Assembly (NCBI GenBank): GCA_964470055.1
Contig: CAYXZZ010000018.1
Coordinates: 1 to 23,837 of the forward strand
Reading direction: 5' to 3'
Source of the DNA: JAEDES01 sp964470055
GTDB taxonomy: Bacteria > Bacillota_I > Bacilli_A > RF39 > UBA660
Length of the DNA: 23,837 bases
Shown: in pieces, positions 1 through 8,373 of the stretch
Numbering within the stretch: the stretch's first letter is position 1
Layout: each line of letters opens with the position of its first letter
Made by a program: the position numbers and the translations under genes
Notes under the pieces: generated by a model
Databases searched by the model: none
Seen by the model: only the letters and a program-made list of their open reading frames with translations
What the model was told of the DNA's origin: nothing

Positions 1-554
1 CTGTCATATCATTACTCTCATAGAACTTAATTAACTTTTCATAGAATGTTTGTTGATTTTCTTGAGCGATGGTTAATATCCCACAACCATTATCAATCAT
101 TATTTTATTTGCAAATAACATTGCTACTCTTTTGTTTTCATCAATAAACATTTGTCTTCTCATGATCCATAATATTATTTCAATGGCTATTTCAGTTTTA
201 GTTTTTTCTAGTTGAGTTAGTATTTCTTCCAGTTCTTATTTTACTTTCAATAGGAAAATCTGGTTTCCAAGTTGTCCCACCAATATTGACTAGAGTTGTT
301 CTGATTTTTCCTAAGTTTTGTTCTAATACTAATTTGTCGGCAGTTAATTTATGTAATTGGCATAAAACATTATAATTTGATTCTATATCTTGATTTTCTA
401 ATATAAATTGCCATGCATATTTCAAATTATTTATTGCGATAATATTATCAACTGTAAGTCCATTTACAACTCCACCATCATAAATTGTTTGAGTTTCAGA
501 ATACGTTATACCTATTCCCTCTAAGTTGGCACTTTTCCATATTTTTTCTACTCT
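1..554 (-). pseudogene. Fic-family protein remnant (frameshifted, start lost, runs off window edge)
   Basis: Joining two minus-strand frames gives a recognisable Fic protein of the type with an N-terminal KIWKSANLEG-like segment, an INNLKYAW helix, GGTTWKP, then IMRRQMFIDENKRVAM followed by LFANKIMI. The first frame is open from 554 but an in-frame TAA lies at 555-557 and there is no plausible start codon, so the first 15-20 residues appear lost. At about 230-237 the reading frame changes; one missing base (probably an A in an A-rich stretch) explains it. The Fic loop, normally FxDGNKR in this subgroup, reads FIDENKR, a Gly to Glu change. The subgroup naturally lacks the classical HPFxxGNGR histidine, so AMPylation activity would have been doubtful anyway. 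The C-terminus lies beyond the window. The assignment rests on remembered family motifs. An assembly error could explain the frameshift but not the missing start. Confidence 0.75.
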
Positions 555-598
555 TTAATTTTAATATAATATCCATGTGAAATTATACTATAAAATAT

Positions 599-1357
599 TT
601 ATTTTTGTTTTGTTAGTTTTTCTTTTAATTCTTGTTTTGCTGCTGCAACTTCTTGTTTTATTTTCTTTATAAGGTCTTTATAGTCTAGTAGGTTAAATTC
701 TTTACGTGATTTAGCATTTGGGAATGCTGTAATGATACGATCAATTTGATTTCTTAAGAATGCATGGTCTTTTAGAAATTCGGCTATTTCTCTTTTGATT
801 GTGTCTGTTGCATCTTTTTTAGTATATTTTTTAACTTCTATTTTAATATTAAACATTGCGATTAAAGAAATTGTTAAGTCTGCGATAAAAATTACTAGGA
901 AAATAAGGCCTATGATAATTATTAAAAGATGAGGTATTTTAGTTAGTAGTCCTTCGATGATGGGATTAATAAATTTTGTAATTACTACTCCACCTACACC
1001 AAATAAAATACTGTTTAATAAACAAACACGTCCATTTAAATTAAAACTCATGTGAGAATAGTCCCACCATCTTAATTTAAATAATTTTTCCATTAAAAGA
1101 CTAGTTAGATATTCTAATATTGTACATACAATAGTGCTCATTACAAATAAAACTAAGAGATCGTTTTGATATTTTGCGAGAAGTTTTACCATGCAGATTA
1201 TTCCTATTCCATATATAGGAATGTATGGTCCAATTAAGAAACCACGTGATGGAGTAAACTTTTTTTCACAGAATGTTACTAGTGCGACTTCAAAAATATA
1301 TCCAATAATTGAATAGATAAAAAATAATAAGAATAAATATATTATTTCATAAAACAT
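599..1357 (-). CDS. PF06541-type putative ABC transporter permease family membrane protein (CmpB-like)
   Basis: This 252-residue protein begins with a membrane helix containing the GYIFEV segment, then the family-typical RGFLIGPYIPIYGIG, LEYLTSLLMEKLF, RWWDYS and FNLNGRVCL motifs, with about five membrane segments up to residue 170. A cytoplasmic Lys/Glu-rich coiled-coil tail (about 175-252) follows and ends in a run of charged residues. The motifs match the family annotated as putative ABC transporter type IV/CmpB; no ATPase partner is encoded nearby and the transport role is unproven. It is the last gene of the ppaC-DUF368-uppP-zip unit, 34 bases after the ZIP gene, with a GAGGTG ribosome site about 10 bases before ATG. 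The family call is solid; the function is unknown. Confidence 0.8.
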   Translation of the reverse strand: MFYEIIYLFLLFFIYSIIGYIFEVALVTFCEKKFTPSRGFLIGPYIPIYGIGIICMVKLLAKYQNDLLVLFVMSTIVCTILEYLTSLLMEKLFKLRWWDYSHMSFNLNGRVCLLNSILFGVGGVVITKFINPIIEGLLTKIPHLLIIIIGLIFLVIFIADLTISLIAMFNIKIEVKKYTKKDATDTIKREIAEFLKDHAFLRNQIDRIITAFPNAKSRKEFNLLDYKDLIKKIKQEVAAAKQELKEKLTKQK

Positions 1358-1391
1358 AATTTACTTCACCTCAGTTAAGAAAAAGAATTGC

Positions 1392-2150
1392 CTAGATAAA
1401 TAGAGCAATTAATTGAATAATAACTCCAATGGCAATTCCAGTATAAACAACTTTTTTATTTTTTGAATTTTTTAGTCTTGGAAATAGTTCAGACATTGAG
1501 ATAAATACTAACATACCTAGTGTTACTGATAATAATATTCCAGAGATTATTGGAGAGATTTCTGTTAAGCCTAAGAAAAACATAATTAATCCTCCAGCAA
1601 ATGTTGATAATGATACAGCAATAATGCTTAGAATTGTTTTACTTAGATTTTCATTACTTTGATAGAATGTTCCAGCAATTACCATACCTAAGGGAATGTT
1701 ATGAAATCCTATTCCAAGTGTAACGGCTAAACCTAATGATGTATTTGATAATACAGTTGAGTAGACAGCCATTCCTTCAATAATATTATGTAATACTAGT
1801 GCAACTGATGTGATTACTCCGATGTGAACTAAATTTTCTTTTAATTCATGTTTGTCCATTCCTGCTCCATCATCATCATGATCGGGAATGAATATATCTA
1901 AAAGTTTTAATATTCCATAGCCGATAACTGTAAAGATTAAAAATAAATATAAGTGTTTTACACCTAGGTGTTCAACTATTTCTGGAAGCATGTGGGTTAA
2001 AATCAACATAACAATTACTCCAAACGCTAGTCCTAATGAAAAGTCTACGACACGTTCTTTTTTCTTAATCATAAATGCGACTAATGATCCAATAATGATA
2101 AATAATCCTAATAATAATGTAGTTAATAGTCCTAATCTTGCGCTATCCAT
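1392..2150 (-). CDS. ZIP family divalent metal transporter
   Basis: The protein has 252 residues and about eight membrane helices. The start is the ATG at 2148-2150, because GGAGG sits 5 bases upstream; an in-frame TTG four codons earlier overlaps that ribosome site and is rejected. Helix 4 carries HNIIEGMAV (His121, Asn122, Glu125) and helix 5 carries HNIPLGMV (His150, Asn151), the two metal-site helices of ZIP proteins. The usual Glu of helix 5 (HNxPEG) is Leu here, and the Pro of helix 4 is Ile. The loop after helix 3 is rich in Asp/His (DHDDD near 90-94), a common ZIP metal-sensing feature. ZIPs import Zn, Mn or Fe; the substrate cannot be read from sequence. It follows uppP with only 13 bases between stop and start, so it is probably co-transcribed with the pyrophosphatase, a family that uses Mn or Co. 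Confidence 0.88.
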   Translation of the reverse strand: MDSARLGLLTTLLLGLFIIIGSLVAFMIKKKERVVDFSLGLAFGVIVMLILTHMLPEIVEHLGVKHLYLFLIFTVIGYGILKLLDIFIPDHDDDGAGMDKHELKENLVHIGVITSVALVLHNIIEGMAVYSTVLSNTSLGLAVTLGIGFHNIPLGMVIAGTFYQSNENLSKTILSIIAVSLSTFAGGLIMFFLGLTEISPIISGILLSVTLGMLVFISMSELFPRLKNSKNKKVVYTGIAIGVIIQLIALFI

Positions 2151-2163
2151 AATTTCCTCCAAT

Positions 2164-2994
2164 TTATAACAGTATTATAACTAATAAACCTACTATTAAG
2201 CAATAGATTGAAAAGTATAATAATTTACCTTCTTTAACAATTTTTGCAAACCACTTGGTACAAATGTAAGTAAATATTCCTGCTAGTAAAGCCGATATTG
2301 TATATAAAACTAATGTTGAACTTGTTGTTGAAATTTCTAATAAATCTTTAATTCCTAAGATAGATGTAGCAATAGATATTGGAATATATAAAATGAATGA
2401 AAAGTTAAACGCAGTTTCTCTTTTTAAACCTTGAAACATTCCTCCTACAATAGTTGCTCCACTTCTACTGATTCCAGGAATTATTGCAATCATTTGATAT
2501 AGACCAATAATAAAGGCATCTTTAAAACTTATTTCGTTTTGATTTTTCTTTCCTTTAAAATCTTTAATTAAATATAAGAAAACTGATGTTATTAAGAGTG
2601 TTAAACCAATGAATTTGACATTTTCTTCTAATTTATCAAGTAAATCAAATTTAGTAGCAATTAATCCTAGTAAGCCGGCTGGGATGGTTGCTAAAACGAT
2701 TTTCCAACAATAATTATAATCTGTTTGTAAAGACTTTCTTTGATCTTTTTTGAAGATATATGTAAAGAATGATTTTATAAGATTAATTAGATCTTTTCTA
2801 AAGATAATTATTATGGCAACTAAACTACCTAAGTTAGTTATTGTTGCCAGTACTGAAAAATTAATATCTACTGATTGATTAAATTTTTCTAAAATTGTTT
2901 TTAATATTAAAACGTGTCCACTACTAGAAACTGGAATTGGTTCTGTAATTCCTTGCATAATTCCTAGTAAGATGTATTGAAGTAGTGCTATCAT
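2164..2994 (-). CDS. uppP: Undecaprenyl-diphosphatase UppP (BacA)
   Basis: This 276-residue polytopic membrane protein has the two catalytic signatures of UppP/BacA: QGITEPIPVSSSGHV near residues 14-28 (canonical QGxTEFLPISSSxH) and IPGISRSGATI near 170-180. UppP removes a phosphate from undecaprenyl pyrophosphate on the outer membrane face, regenerating the carrier lipid for peptidoglycan and teichoic acid synthesis, and can confer bacitracin tolerance. Length is normal for the family. Its ATG shares one base with the TAA of the DUF368 gene (TAATG), with AGGAG 7 bases upstream, so translation is probably coupled. The neighbour is a predicted polyprenyl-phosphate flippase, placing two successive steps of lipid-carrier recycling together. 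Confidence 0.95.
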   Translation of the reverse strand: MIALLQYILLGIMQGITEPIPVSSSGHVLILKTILEKFNQSVDINFSVLATITNLGSLVAIIIIFRKDLINLIKSFFTYIFKKDQRKSLQTDYNYCWKIVLATIPAGLLGLIATKFDLLDKLEENVKFIGLTLLITSVFLYLIKDFKGKKNQNEISFKDAFIIGLYQMIAIIPGISRSGATIVGGMFQGLKRETAFNFSFILYIPISIATSILGIKDLLEISTTSSTLVLYTISALLAGIFTYICTKWFAKIVKEGKLLYFSIYCLIVGLLVIILL

Positions 2995-3833
2995 TAGTCA
3001 TCTCCTAACTTATAACCTACAACAAAGGCTATAACAAATAACATTAATCCAGTTAATACTTGAAGTGTTGTAGTTGTTACACCAGTTAGGCCAATGCCTA
3101 AACCAAGGACACTAGAAATAACAAAACCTAAGATTCCGTAATAAGTTGGGATTTCATGTTTTTTAAGTAAATATTCAATTAGTTTAGCAATTAAGATTAT
3201 TCCGATTAGTACTCCTACTCCAAATGGTGCAAGGACTAAAATATTATGTCCTAGTAAAGAGAAATCTGTTAGATTGCCAATAGTTGAAACAATTGGCTTA
3301 TAGTATCCTAGTAACATTAAAACAAATGATCCGCTTACTCCAGGGATAACCATGGTTGCTGCTGCAACCATACCTACTATAAGTAATAGAATTGTTTGAA
3401 TAAAACTTATTTCTGATAAATCAACTATGTTATTTCCAGCATTTAAGAAAGTCATAATCATAACAATACTAAATGTTAGTAAAAAGACTGCTAAATTTAA
3501 AGGTTTTAATTTCTTTCCTTTTACTTTTTTAGTTAGTAAAGGAATTCCTCCAACTATTAAACCGATAAAGAATAAGGTTGTTGGAAATGGAAATTTATCT
3601 AAGCAATAACTTATTACTTTACTACCTAATAAAATAGCAACTATCATCCCTATTCCAAGTGGGATTAATAATTTTAAATTTTTCTTTAAATTCTTAAAGA
3701 AGTGGCTTATAGCCCCAATTAAATCTTGATAAATTCCAAGTGTTAAGGCTAATGTTCCACCACTTACTCCTGGAATAATGTTTGCAATACCTAAAAAGAA
3801 CCCCTTGATTGCTAAAACTATATAATCTTTCAT
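2994..3833 (-). CDS. popT: DUF368 protein, PopT-type polyprenyl-phosphate translocase
   Basis: This 279-residue membrane protein has about eight helices and the DUF368 double signature: ANIIPGVSGGTLAL near residues 17-30 and VIPGVSGSFVLMLLGYY near 162-178. DUF368 proteins (PopT) were recently implicated, alongside DedA family UptA, in returning undecaprenyl phosphate across the membrane after UppP acts. The repeated PGVSGG and PGVSGS elements suggest an internal inverted duplication, as in UppP itself. Its AAGGAG ribosome site overlaps the stop region of the pyrophosphatase gene 11 bases upstream, and its stop overlaps the uppP start. The symbol is assigned by family only. Confidence 0.88.
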   Translation of the reverse strand: MKDYIVLAIKGFFLGIANIIPGVSGGTLALTLGIYQDLIGAISHFFKNLKKNLKLLIPLGIGMIVAILLGSKVISYCLDKFPFPTTLFFIGLIVGGIPLLTKKVKGKKLKPLNLAVFLLTFSIVMIMTFLNAGNNIVDLSEISFIQTILLLIVGMVAAATMVIPGVSGSFVLMLLGYYKPIVSTIGNLTDFSLLGHNILVLAPFGVGVLIGIILIAKLIEYLLKKHEIPTYYGILGFVISSVLGLGIGLTGVTTTTLQVLTGLMLFVIAFVVGYKLGDD

Positions 3834-3844
3834 TTTTATTCTCC

Positions 3845-5464
3845 TTAATTTTCAAGTATATCCATAATTAATGGAACAACATGTTTCTTACGAGAAACAC
3901 AGTTTCTAATAAATTGTCCTTGACTAATATTATCTATTTCATAGGCTAATGATACTATATCTTTACCTTTAGTATTAAAGATAACATAACTACCATTACG
4001 TACAATATCAGTAACAAATAGTGTTACTAGTTTGTAGTTGTTTGCTTCGGCTACTTCATCTAGGACATGGACATAGGCATCTAGTTCTCTTTCTATTTCT
4101 TCAAAGTTCATAGTAAAGAATTGACCAACTGCAAATGTTTTTTCATTAACTGTATATAATTTAAAGTCATTATATAAGACATCTTCTTTTGTCATTCCTG
4201 TTAGTGATGTTCCAGCCTTTAACATTAACATTCCATAGTCTCTATAATCAACCTCGGCTAAGACTCCTAATTCTTGAACAGCAATAATATCTTTTGTTGT
4301 TGCGGTTGGACTTTTTAAAATTAGGGTATCAGATAAGATTCCTGATAAAAGTGCCCCGGCTATTTCTTTTGGTATTTCTACTTCTCTTTCTTTAAACAAT
4401 GTATAAACAATTGTACAAGTTGAACCAACAGCCATATTTCTAAAATTAATTGGCGTATTAGTTGTAATACTACCTAGGTTATGGTGATCAATTATTTCTA
4501 ATATTTGGGCTTCATCTATTCCCTCAACACTTTGAAGTTTTTCGTTATGATCAACTAAAATTACTTTTTTTGGTGTTTTTTCATTTAAATCTGTTATTCT
4601 AAGTAAACCTAAACATTTATTCTTTTTATCAACGATTGGATAATTTGTATGTTTTAACTTATTATTGATTTCTGTTACTGTATCTACAAATTCAGTATTT
4701 TCAAATTTTGTTGGATTGTAACTTCTAATCATTGTTTTAATATAATTTGTTAGTGTAAGTAATTTGGCAATATGATATGAATCATAGGCTGTACGCATAA
4801 TATTAACTTTATTTTGTTTGGCTATTTCTATGTGTCTTTCTTTTATTTCAGAATCACTTGAAAGAATTAATAATTTAATACCTGATTCAACAGCATATTC
4901 AATAATACTATGACGATCTCCTACTATTAAAATCATATTCTTTTCAAGTTTTACAGTTTCCATAAATGTTGTACTTCTATAGGCAGCAATTAGTGATTTA
5001 CCTACTATTTCATCATTAAAACGTAGAATTGGTTCGGCTTTTAATACTTCTAATAGATTATCATATGAAGTATATAAGTCATCTACATTTTCATTAATCA
5101 TGGTATGAGATAAATCTTTAATTGTAATTAAGCCTTTAAATTCACCATTTTCTTTAACTACTGGAAGTCCTGTTAGTCCTTCTCTTAACATATATTGATA
5201 TCCATTATAGATTGAATCTGTTTCTTTAATTAGAAATCCTTTATGATAATTAACATCTTTTAATTGTAGTTTTACATCATTTAGGTACTCTGGTGTTTTT
5301 AAATTAAAATAATTAAGGGCAAAAGAAGTTTCTTTATTAACTGCTCCAAGGATTCTTGGTTCTGTATTTTCACCTAGTTTATTTTTTAGATATGATAAGG
5401 CGATTGCGGACATAACCGAATCTGTATCTGGTTTTTTATGTCCAAAAATAAATGTTTTTTTCAT
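3845..5464 (-). CDS. ppaC: CBS/DRTGG-containing manganese-dependent inorganic pyrophosphatase (family II)
   Basis: The product hydrolyses pyrophosphate to two phosphates in the cytoplasm. Residues 1-60 hold the first part of the DHH domain with the metal ligands of GHKKPDTDS (His9, Asp13, Asp15). An inserted regulatory region follows: CBS 1 at about 74-122, a DRTGG-like domain at about 140-245, and CBS 2 at about 250-296. The DHH domain resumes with DHN at 305-307 and DHH at 326-328. The C-terminal DHHA2 domain ends with SRKK (524-527), the substrate-binding Arg/Lys motif. The 539-residue length fits regulated CBS-pyrophosphatases, which are controlled by adenine nucleotides. It is the first gene of the unit and has AAAGGAAG upstream of ATG. 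Undecaprenyl pyrophosphate synthesis releases pyrophosphate, so the link with uppP is metabolically sensible (inference). Confidence 0.93.
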   Translation of the reverse strand: MKKTFIFGHKKPDTDSVMSAIALSYLKNKLGENTEPRILGAVNKETSFALNYFNLKTPEYLNDVKLQLKDVNYHKGFLIKETDSIYNGYQYMLREGLTGLPVVKENGEFKGLITIKDLSHTMINENVDDLYTSYDNLLEVLKAEPILRFNDEIVGKSLIAAYRSTTFMETVKLEKNMILIVGDRHSIIEYAVESGIKLLILSSDSEIKERHIEIAKQNKVNIMRTAYDSYHIAKLLTLTNYIKTMIRSYNPTKFENTEFVDTVTEINNKLKHTNYPIVDKKNKCLGLLRITDLNEKTPKKVILVDHNEKLQSVEGIDEAQILEIIDHHNLGSITTNTPINFRNMAVGSTCTIVYTLFKEREVEIPKEIAGALLSGILSDTLILKSPTATTKDIIAVQELGVLAEVDYRDYGMLMLKAGTSLTGMTKEDVLYNDFKLYTVNEKTFAVGQFFTMNFEEIERELDAYVHVLDEVAEANNYKLVTLFVTDIVRNGSYVIFNTKGKDIVSLAYEIDNISQGQFIRNCVSRKKHVVPLIMDILEN

Positions 5465-5501
5465 ATTGTACTTCCTTTCTTGGCATTTTGTTTTTTAAAA
5501 A

Positions 5502-5525
5502 AGAAGCAAGTCTTATGCTTTTGCT
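5502..5525 (-). terminator. Possible weak terminator between HD gene and pyrophosphatase gene
   Basis: On the minus strand a 5-bp stem (AAGCA/TGCTT, or alternatively AGCAA/TTGCT) is followed by TTCTTTTTT. The stem is short, so this may only attenuate readthrough from the HD gene. Confidence 0.35.
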
Positions 5526-5529
5526 CCTT

Positions 5530-6030
5530 TTAGTGCATTTTGATATAGTTAATTATTAGTACAAACAAGAATGTTGTCGCTGCTTGAAGTTCTTTTTTCA
5601 TTGTTGTACCTCGTTCATATATAGAAGCCACATCATCTACTATGTCAACTATCCAACTTTCTAAATATTTTGGTGGAGTAAAAGTTACAGGGAACATATG
5701 GGTTGCTATGATGTCTTCCTGTTTTTCACTTAATTCAAAATATTTCTTGGCATTTTCTACAGCATATTTTGGATGTTGTCTCAATTTGGCTATTTGATTC
5801 TTTCCTTCAACTTCATCTGTAAAGAAGTCATGCAATAATGCTGCTTCTGTTGTTTCTTTATAGTCTAATCCTAAGGCTTTAGTTATTTTATATGAAAAAT
5901 ATGCTACTCTCATAGAATGTTCATATCTTGTTATCCCATGATGTACTATATCTTTTGTCTCATCAAAATCGCAGTTATCTAAAACAGGTTTCACTATTTG
6001 ATGAAACTCACTATTTTTGTATCTCGTCAT
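5530..6030 (-). CDS. HD-domain phosphohydrolase-like protein
   Basis: This 166-residue protein has an HD-superfamily metal site: His38 (in RYEHSMRVA), His67-Asp68 (ALLHDFF), His111 (ATHMFPV) and Asp132/133 (IVDDVAS). Such small HD proteins of Bacillota are predicted metal-dependent phosphohydrolases of unknown substrate. The last 15 residues are hydrophobic (FLFVLIINYI), suggesting membrane contact or a short C-terminal helix. It has its own promoter overlapping the dnaB stop codon and an approximately 120-base leader, with AAAGGAAG before the ATG. A weak terminator separates it from the pyrophosphatase gene. The fold is confident; the substrate is unknown. Confidence 0.8.
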   Translation of the reverse strand: MTRYKNSEFHQIVKPVLDNCDFDETKDIVHHGITRYEHSMRVAYFSYKITKALGLDYKETTEAALLHDFFTDEVEGKNQIAKLRQHPKYAVENAKKYFELSEKQEDIIATHMFPVTFTPPKYLESWIVDIVDDVASIYERGTTMKKELQAATTFLFVLIINYIKMH

Positions 6031-6160
6031 TTTTTACTTCCTTTGCTTGTTTATTCTATGCTAAATTCTACTTTATAATGATAACATAAAATTAGCATGC
6101 TTTTCAAGTATTAAAATATATATGTCAACTTTTACACTTTTTTTACAGCAAGCAAGGCAT

Positions 6161-6189
6161 ATTATAACATGTTTTTTTAGATTAGACAA
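6161..6189 (-). promoter_or_regulatory. Promoter for HD-domain gene
   Basis: On the minus strand TTGTCT (6184-6189), a 17-base spacer and TATAAT (6161-6166) preceded by TGT, an extended -10. The -35 element overlaps the end of dnaB. Predicted transcripts would carry an approximately 120-base AT-rich leader containing a 7-bp inverted repeat (ATGCTAA/TTAGCAT). Confidence 0.6.
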
Positions 6190-7507
6190 GTTCTTCTAGT
6201 ATTTTATCTAATTCATCAAAGGCTTCTTGATCGTTAGATGTTAATTCTTCTGTTGTATTTTCTTTATCAAACCAAGCAGGGACATTGTTTTCTACTTGTT
6301 TTGGCTTTTTAGGAGTTGTTGCTGGTTTAGTTTGTTTTTCTTCAAGAATCTTTTTTAGTTTTTTATGTTCTTTTTCAGTTATACGCATGGCTTCTTCAAC
6401 TGTTTCAATATTAAGACGTTTCCACTGACCGGCAATTGTTTCAACATAACTTTTTTTTAGTTGTTCGTTATTAATTTTTAAAACATAGGCAATTAGAACA
6501 TTTACTACTCCGGCATTTAACTTTTGATCAACTAAAAGACTTTCAATTAGACGTTTATCACGATCTGTTGGTTCTGCCCCTTTATATTTAGCCTTTAGGA
6601 ATTGATAAGGGGTTAAGTTTTCAAATGCATAAACCATTTTAGCCCATTTAGAAGAATCTCCTGTTGGTTTTTTTAGAAAATCCGGTTGTTTATTATAAAT
6701 AAGTGTTGGAAGATTGCCATTGTTATCAAATTGGTAGTAGTCTCGACAACTTTTTCTAAGAATGGTTTTATCGATCATTCCTTTTTCGTTAACTGAGTTT
6801 CTAATTAGATTTTGCATATCTAAAGTTGTAAGATTATATGTAAAACTTAGGGAATTGATTAGTTCTTTAGTTTCTTTATTAAAGCATTTTTCATTTAATA
6901 AATTGTCTGGTATTGATGACATTAATAAGTTAAAGTCTACACCTTTATTTAATTCGATGTTATTAGAATCTCTTTTAGTAATATCTTCATTCATTTCAAT
7001 AACATTACCTTTTACTGATTCAAAGACTTCATCAAAGTTACAAGTTACTTCTTCATAGTCTTTTAGATTAATACGAGGAATTTTAAAGTAGTTTAGAAGT
7101 TTTTCGTATTCTTTTTTACCTAGATTGTTGTATAAAACGATGTTTAAGATTGGATGATTGAAGAATTCATTTGCTGAAATCGGTGAAAAGATTAGATAAG
7201 CATACTGGTTGATACTTCCTTTTTTGAGATATGTTTTTAAAAGACCTATTCCTTCTAATTTTTCTCTTGCGATTACGATATCTTCTAGTTTTAATTGCAT
7301 GGTAGCCATTAAATGATGATGAGTTTGATCTTCACTCATAAGCGATGATTTATCTAAGTCATCTAGAAAAGTAAAATATAGTGATGCAGCTGTAAAACCT
7401 ATGATTGGTTGATATAACATACTAACTATTTTTTTATCTGATTCATTTATGACAGTTTTATTGATTACTGTATAAGTATCAGCAGGTAAAATTGATAGGT
7501 TTTTCAT
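6182..7507 (-). CDS. dnaB: Replication initiation and membrane attachment protein DnaB (DnaB/DnaD family)
   Basis: The 441-residue protein has the Bacillota DnaB layout: an N-terminal winged-helix region (about 1-110, with LYQPIIGFTAASLY and a REKLEGIGLLKTY segment), a variable middle, and a C-terminal DnaD-like DDBH2 domain at about 295-380, ending with the typical W-KRL-IETVEEAM pattern (Trp362 onward). A low-complexity Lys/Pro tail and an acidic C-terminus follow. In Bacillus, DnaB acts with DnaD and DnaI to load the replicative helicase at oriC and at stalled forks. Unlike many Bacillota, no dnaI follows it here; the next gene is an HD-domain protein. AGGTGG lies 9 bases before ATG. This is not the hexameric helicase called DnaB in E. 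coli. Confidence 0.88.
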   Translation of the reverse strand: MKNLSILPADTYTVINKTVINESDKKIVSMLYQPIIGFTAASLYFTFLDDLDKSSLMSEDQTHHHLMATMQLKLEDIVIAREKLEGIGLLKTYLKKGSINQYAYLIFSPISANEFFNHPILNIVLYNNLGKKEYEKLLNYFKIPRINLKDYEEVTCNFDEVFESVKGNVIEMNEDITKRDSNNIELNKGVDFNLLMSSIPDNLLNEKCFNKETKELINSLSFTYNLTTLDMQNLIRNSVNEKGMIDKTILRKSCRDYYQFDNNGNLPTLIYNKQPDFLKKPTGDSSKWAKMVYAFENLTPYQFLKAKYKGAEPTDRDKRLIESLLVDQKLNAGVVNVLIAYVLKINNEQLKKSYVETIAGQWKRLNIETVEEAMRITEKEHKKLKKILEEKQTKPATTPKKPKQVENNVPAWFDKENTTEELTSNDQEAFDELDKILEELV

Positions 7508-7551
7508 TTAACATCACCACCTGTTTATATAGTACAATAATTAGAAAAAAA

Positions 7552-7573
7552 AAGAAAGAAAATATTCTTTTTT
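7552..7573 (-). terminator. AT-rich hairpin with T-run after prepilin peptidase gene
   Basis: On the minus strand a 9-bp stem (one G-T pair, only A/T and a single G-C pair) with loop TATT is followed by a run of nine T residues. The stem is weak, so termination is uncertain; it lies in the 81-base gap before dnaB. Confidence 0.4.
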
Positions 7574-7588
7574 CTATTCGTTACTTAA

Positions 7589-8359
7589 TTATCTTGGAAT
7601 TTTTAAAAAATCTAAAATCATTGGGGTTGTTAATCCAGAGAAATAAATGATTGTTAAAGCGATAAGTAAGAATGGTCCAAAGGGAATTACTCTTTCTTTT
7701 TGTTTGTTTAATAAAATTAGGGAAATTGGTAAAGCAATTAAACTTCCTAAAAAAACTGAGAAGGTTCCTAAAAGTGGATCGAGTATTAAACCAAAGACAA
7801 ACATCATTTTAATATCTCCTCCACCAAGGCTTTCTTTTTTTAGGGCTTTATTACCAATTAACATGATTATATATAATAAACAGAAGAGGAATGTTCCAGT
7901 TAAGATTTGTTTGAAAGCCCCTACTACTCCTAGGTTAAGTATTTGAATTATTATAAAATAGACTGAGAAAAATATTAGGACTTCATCTGGTATTATTAGG
8001 TATGTTATGTCACTAACAATAACAATCATTAGTAAAGAAATAATTCCAAGAGCAATTAGTAATTCGTATGAGAAGCCAAAGGTTGTATAGGCTACAACGA
8101 AAAGGCAGGATGTAAATAGTTCTACAAAGGTAGAGAGAATGTCTATTTTTTTTTGGCAATAGCGACAACGTCCTTTTTGAAGGAGGTATGAAATTATTGG
8201 GATCATGTCATAGAAATGTAAGACATGGCCACAGTTGTCACAGTGGGATCTTGTGGTAATAAAATTTTCTTTTTTAGGAAGACGAAGACCGATTACGGTA
8301 TAGAATGATCCGAAGAGACTTCCCAAAATAAAAAAGATAATTAAATATAGTGTATTCAT
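7589..8359 (-). CDS. Prepilin peptidase (A24 family, PilD/ComC-type)
   Basis: This 256-residue membrane protein cleaves the leader of type IV pilin-like proteins and may N-methylate them. Residues 1-25 contain the FGSFYTVIGLRLP motif. A zinc-binding loop has Cys40-x2-Cys43 and Cys65-x2-Cys68, typical of bifunctional enzymes. The two catalytic aspartates are Asp117 (SDITYLIIPDE) and Asp182 in GGGDIKM. About seven further membrane helices follow the zinc loop. It sits 14 bases after the F-type secretion gene, with AAGGAGG before ATG, so the two form an operon. No pilin, traffic ATPase or other com/pil genes lie within the window. Confidence 0.92.
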   Translation of the reverse strand: MNTLYLIIFFILGSLFGSFYTVIGLRLPKKENFITTRSHCDNCGHVLHFYDMIPIISYLLQKGRCRYCQKKIDILSTFVELFTSCLFVVAYTTFGFSYELLIALGIISLLMIVIVSDITYLIIPDEVLIFFSVYFIIIQILNLGVVGAFKQILTGTFLFCLLYIIMLIGNKALKKESLGGGDIKMMFVFGLILDPLLGTFSVFLGSLIALPISLILLNKQKERVIPFGPFLLIALTIIYFSGLTTPMILDFLKIPR

Positions 8360-8373
8360 AATTATCCTCCTTA

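Noticed and set aside
198..425. 75-codon minus frame as an independent gene
   Set aside because: It starts at TTG inside the Fic remnant and ends at the frameshift; flanking sequence in the two adjoining frames continues the Fic protein.
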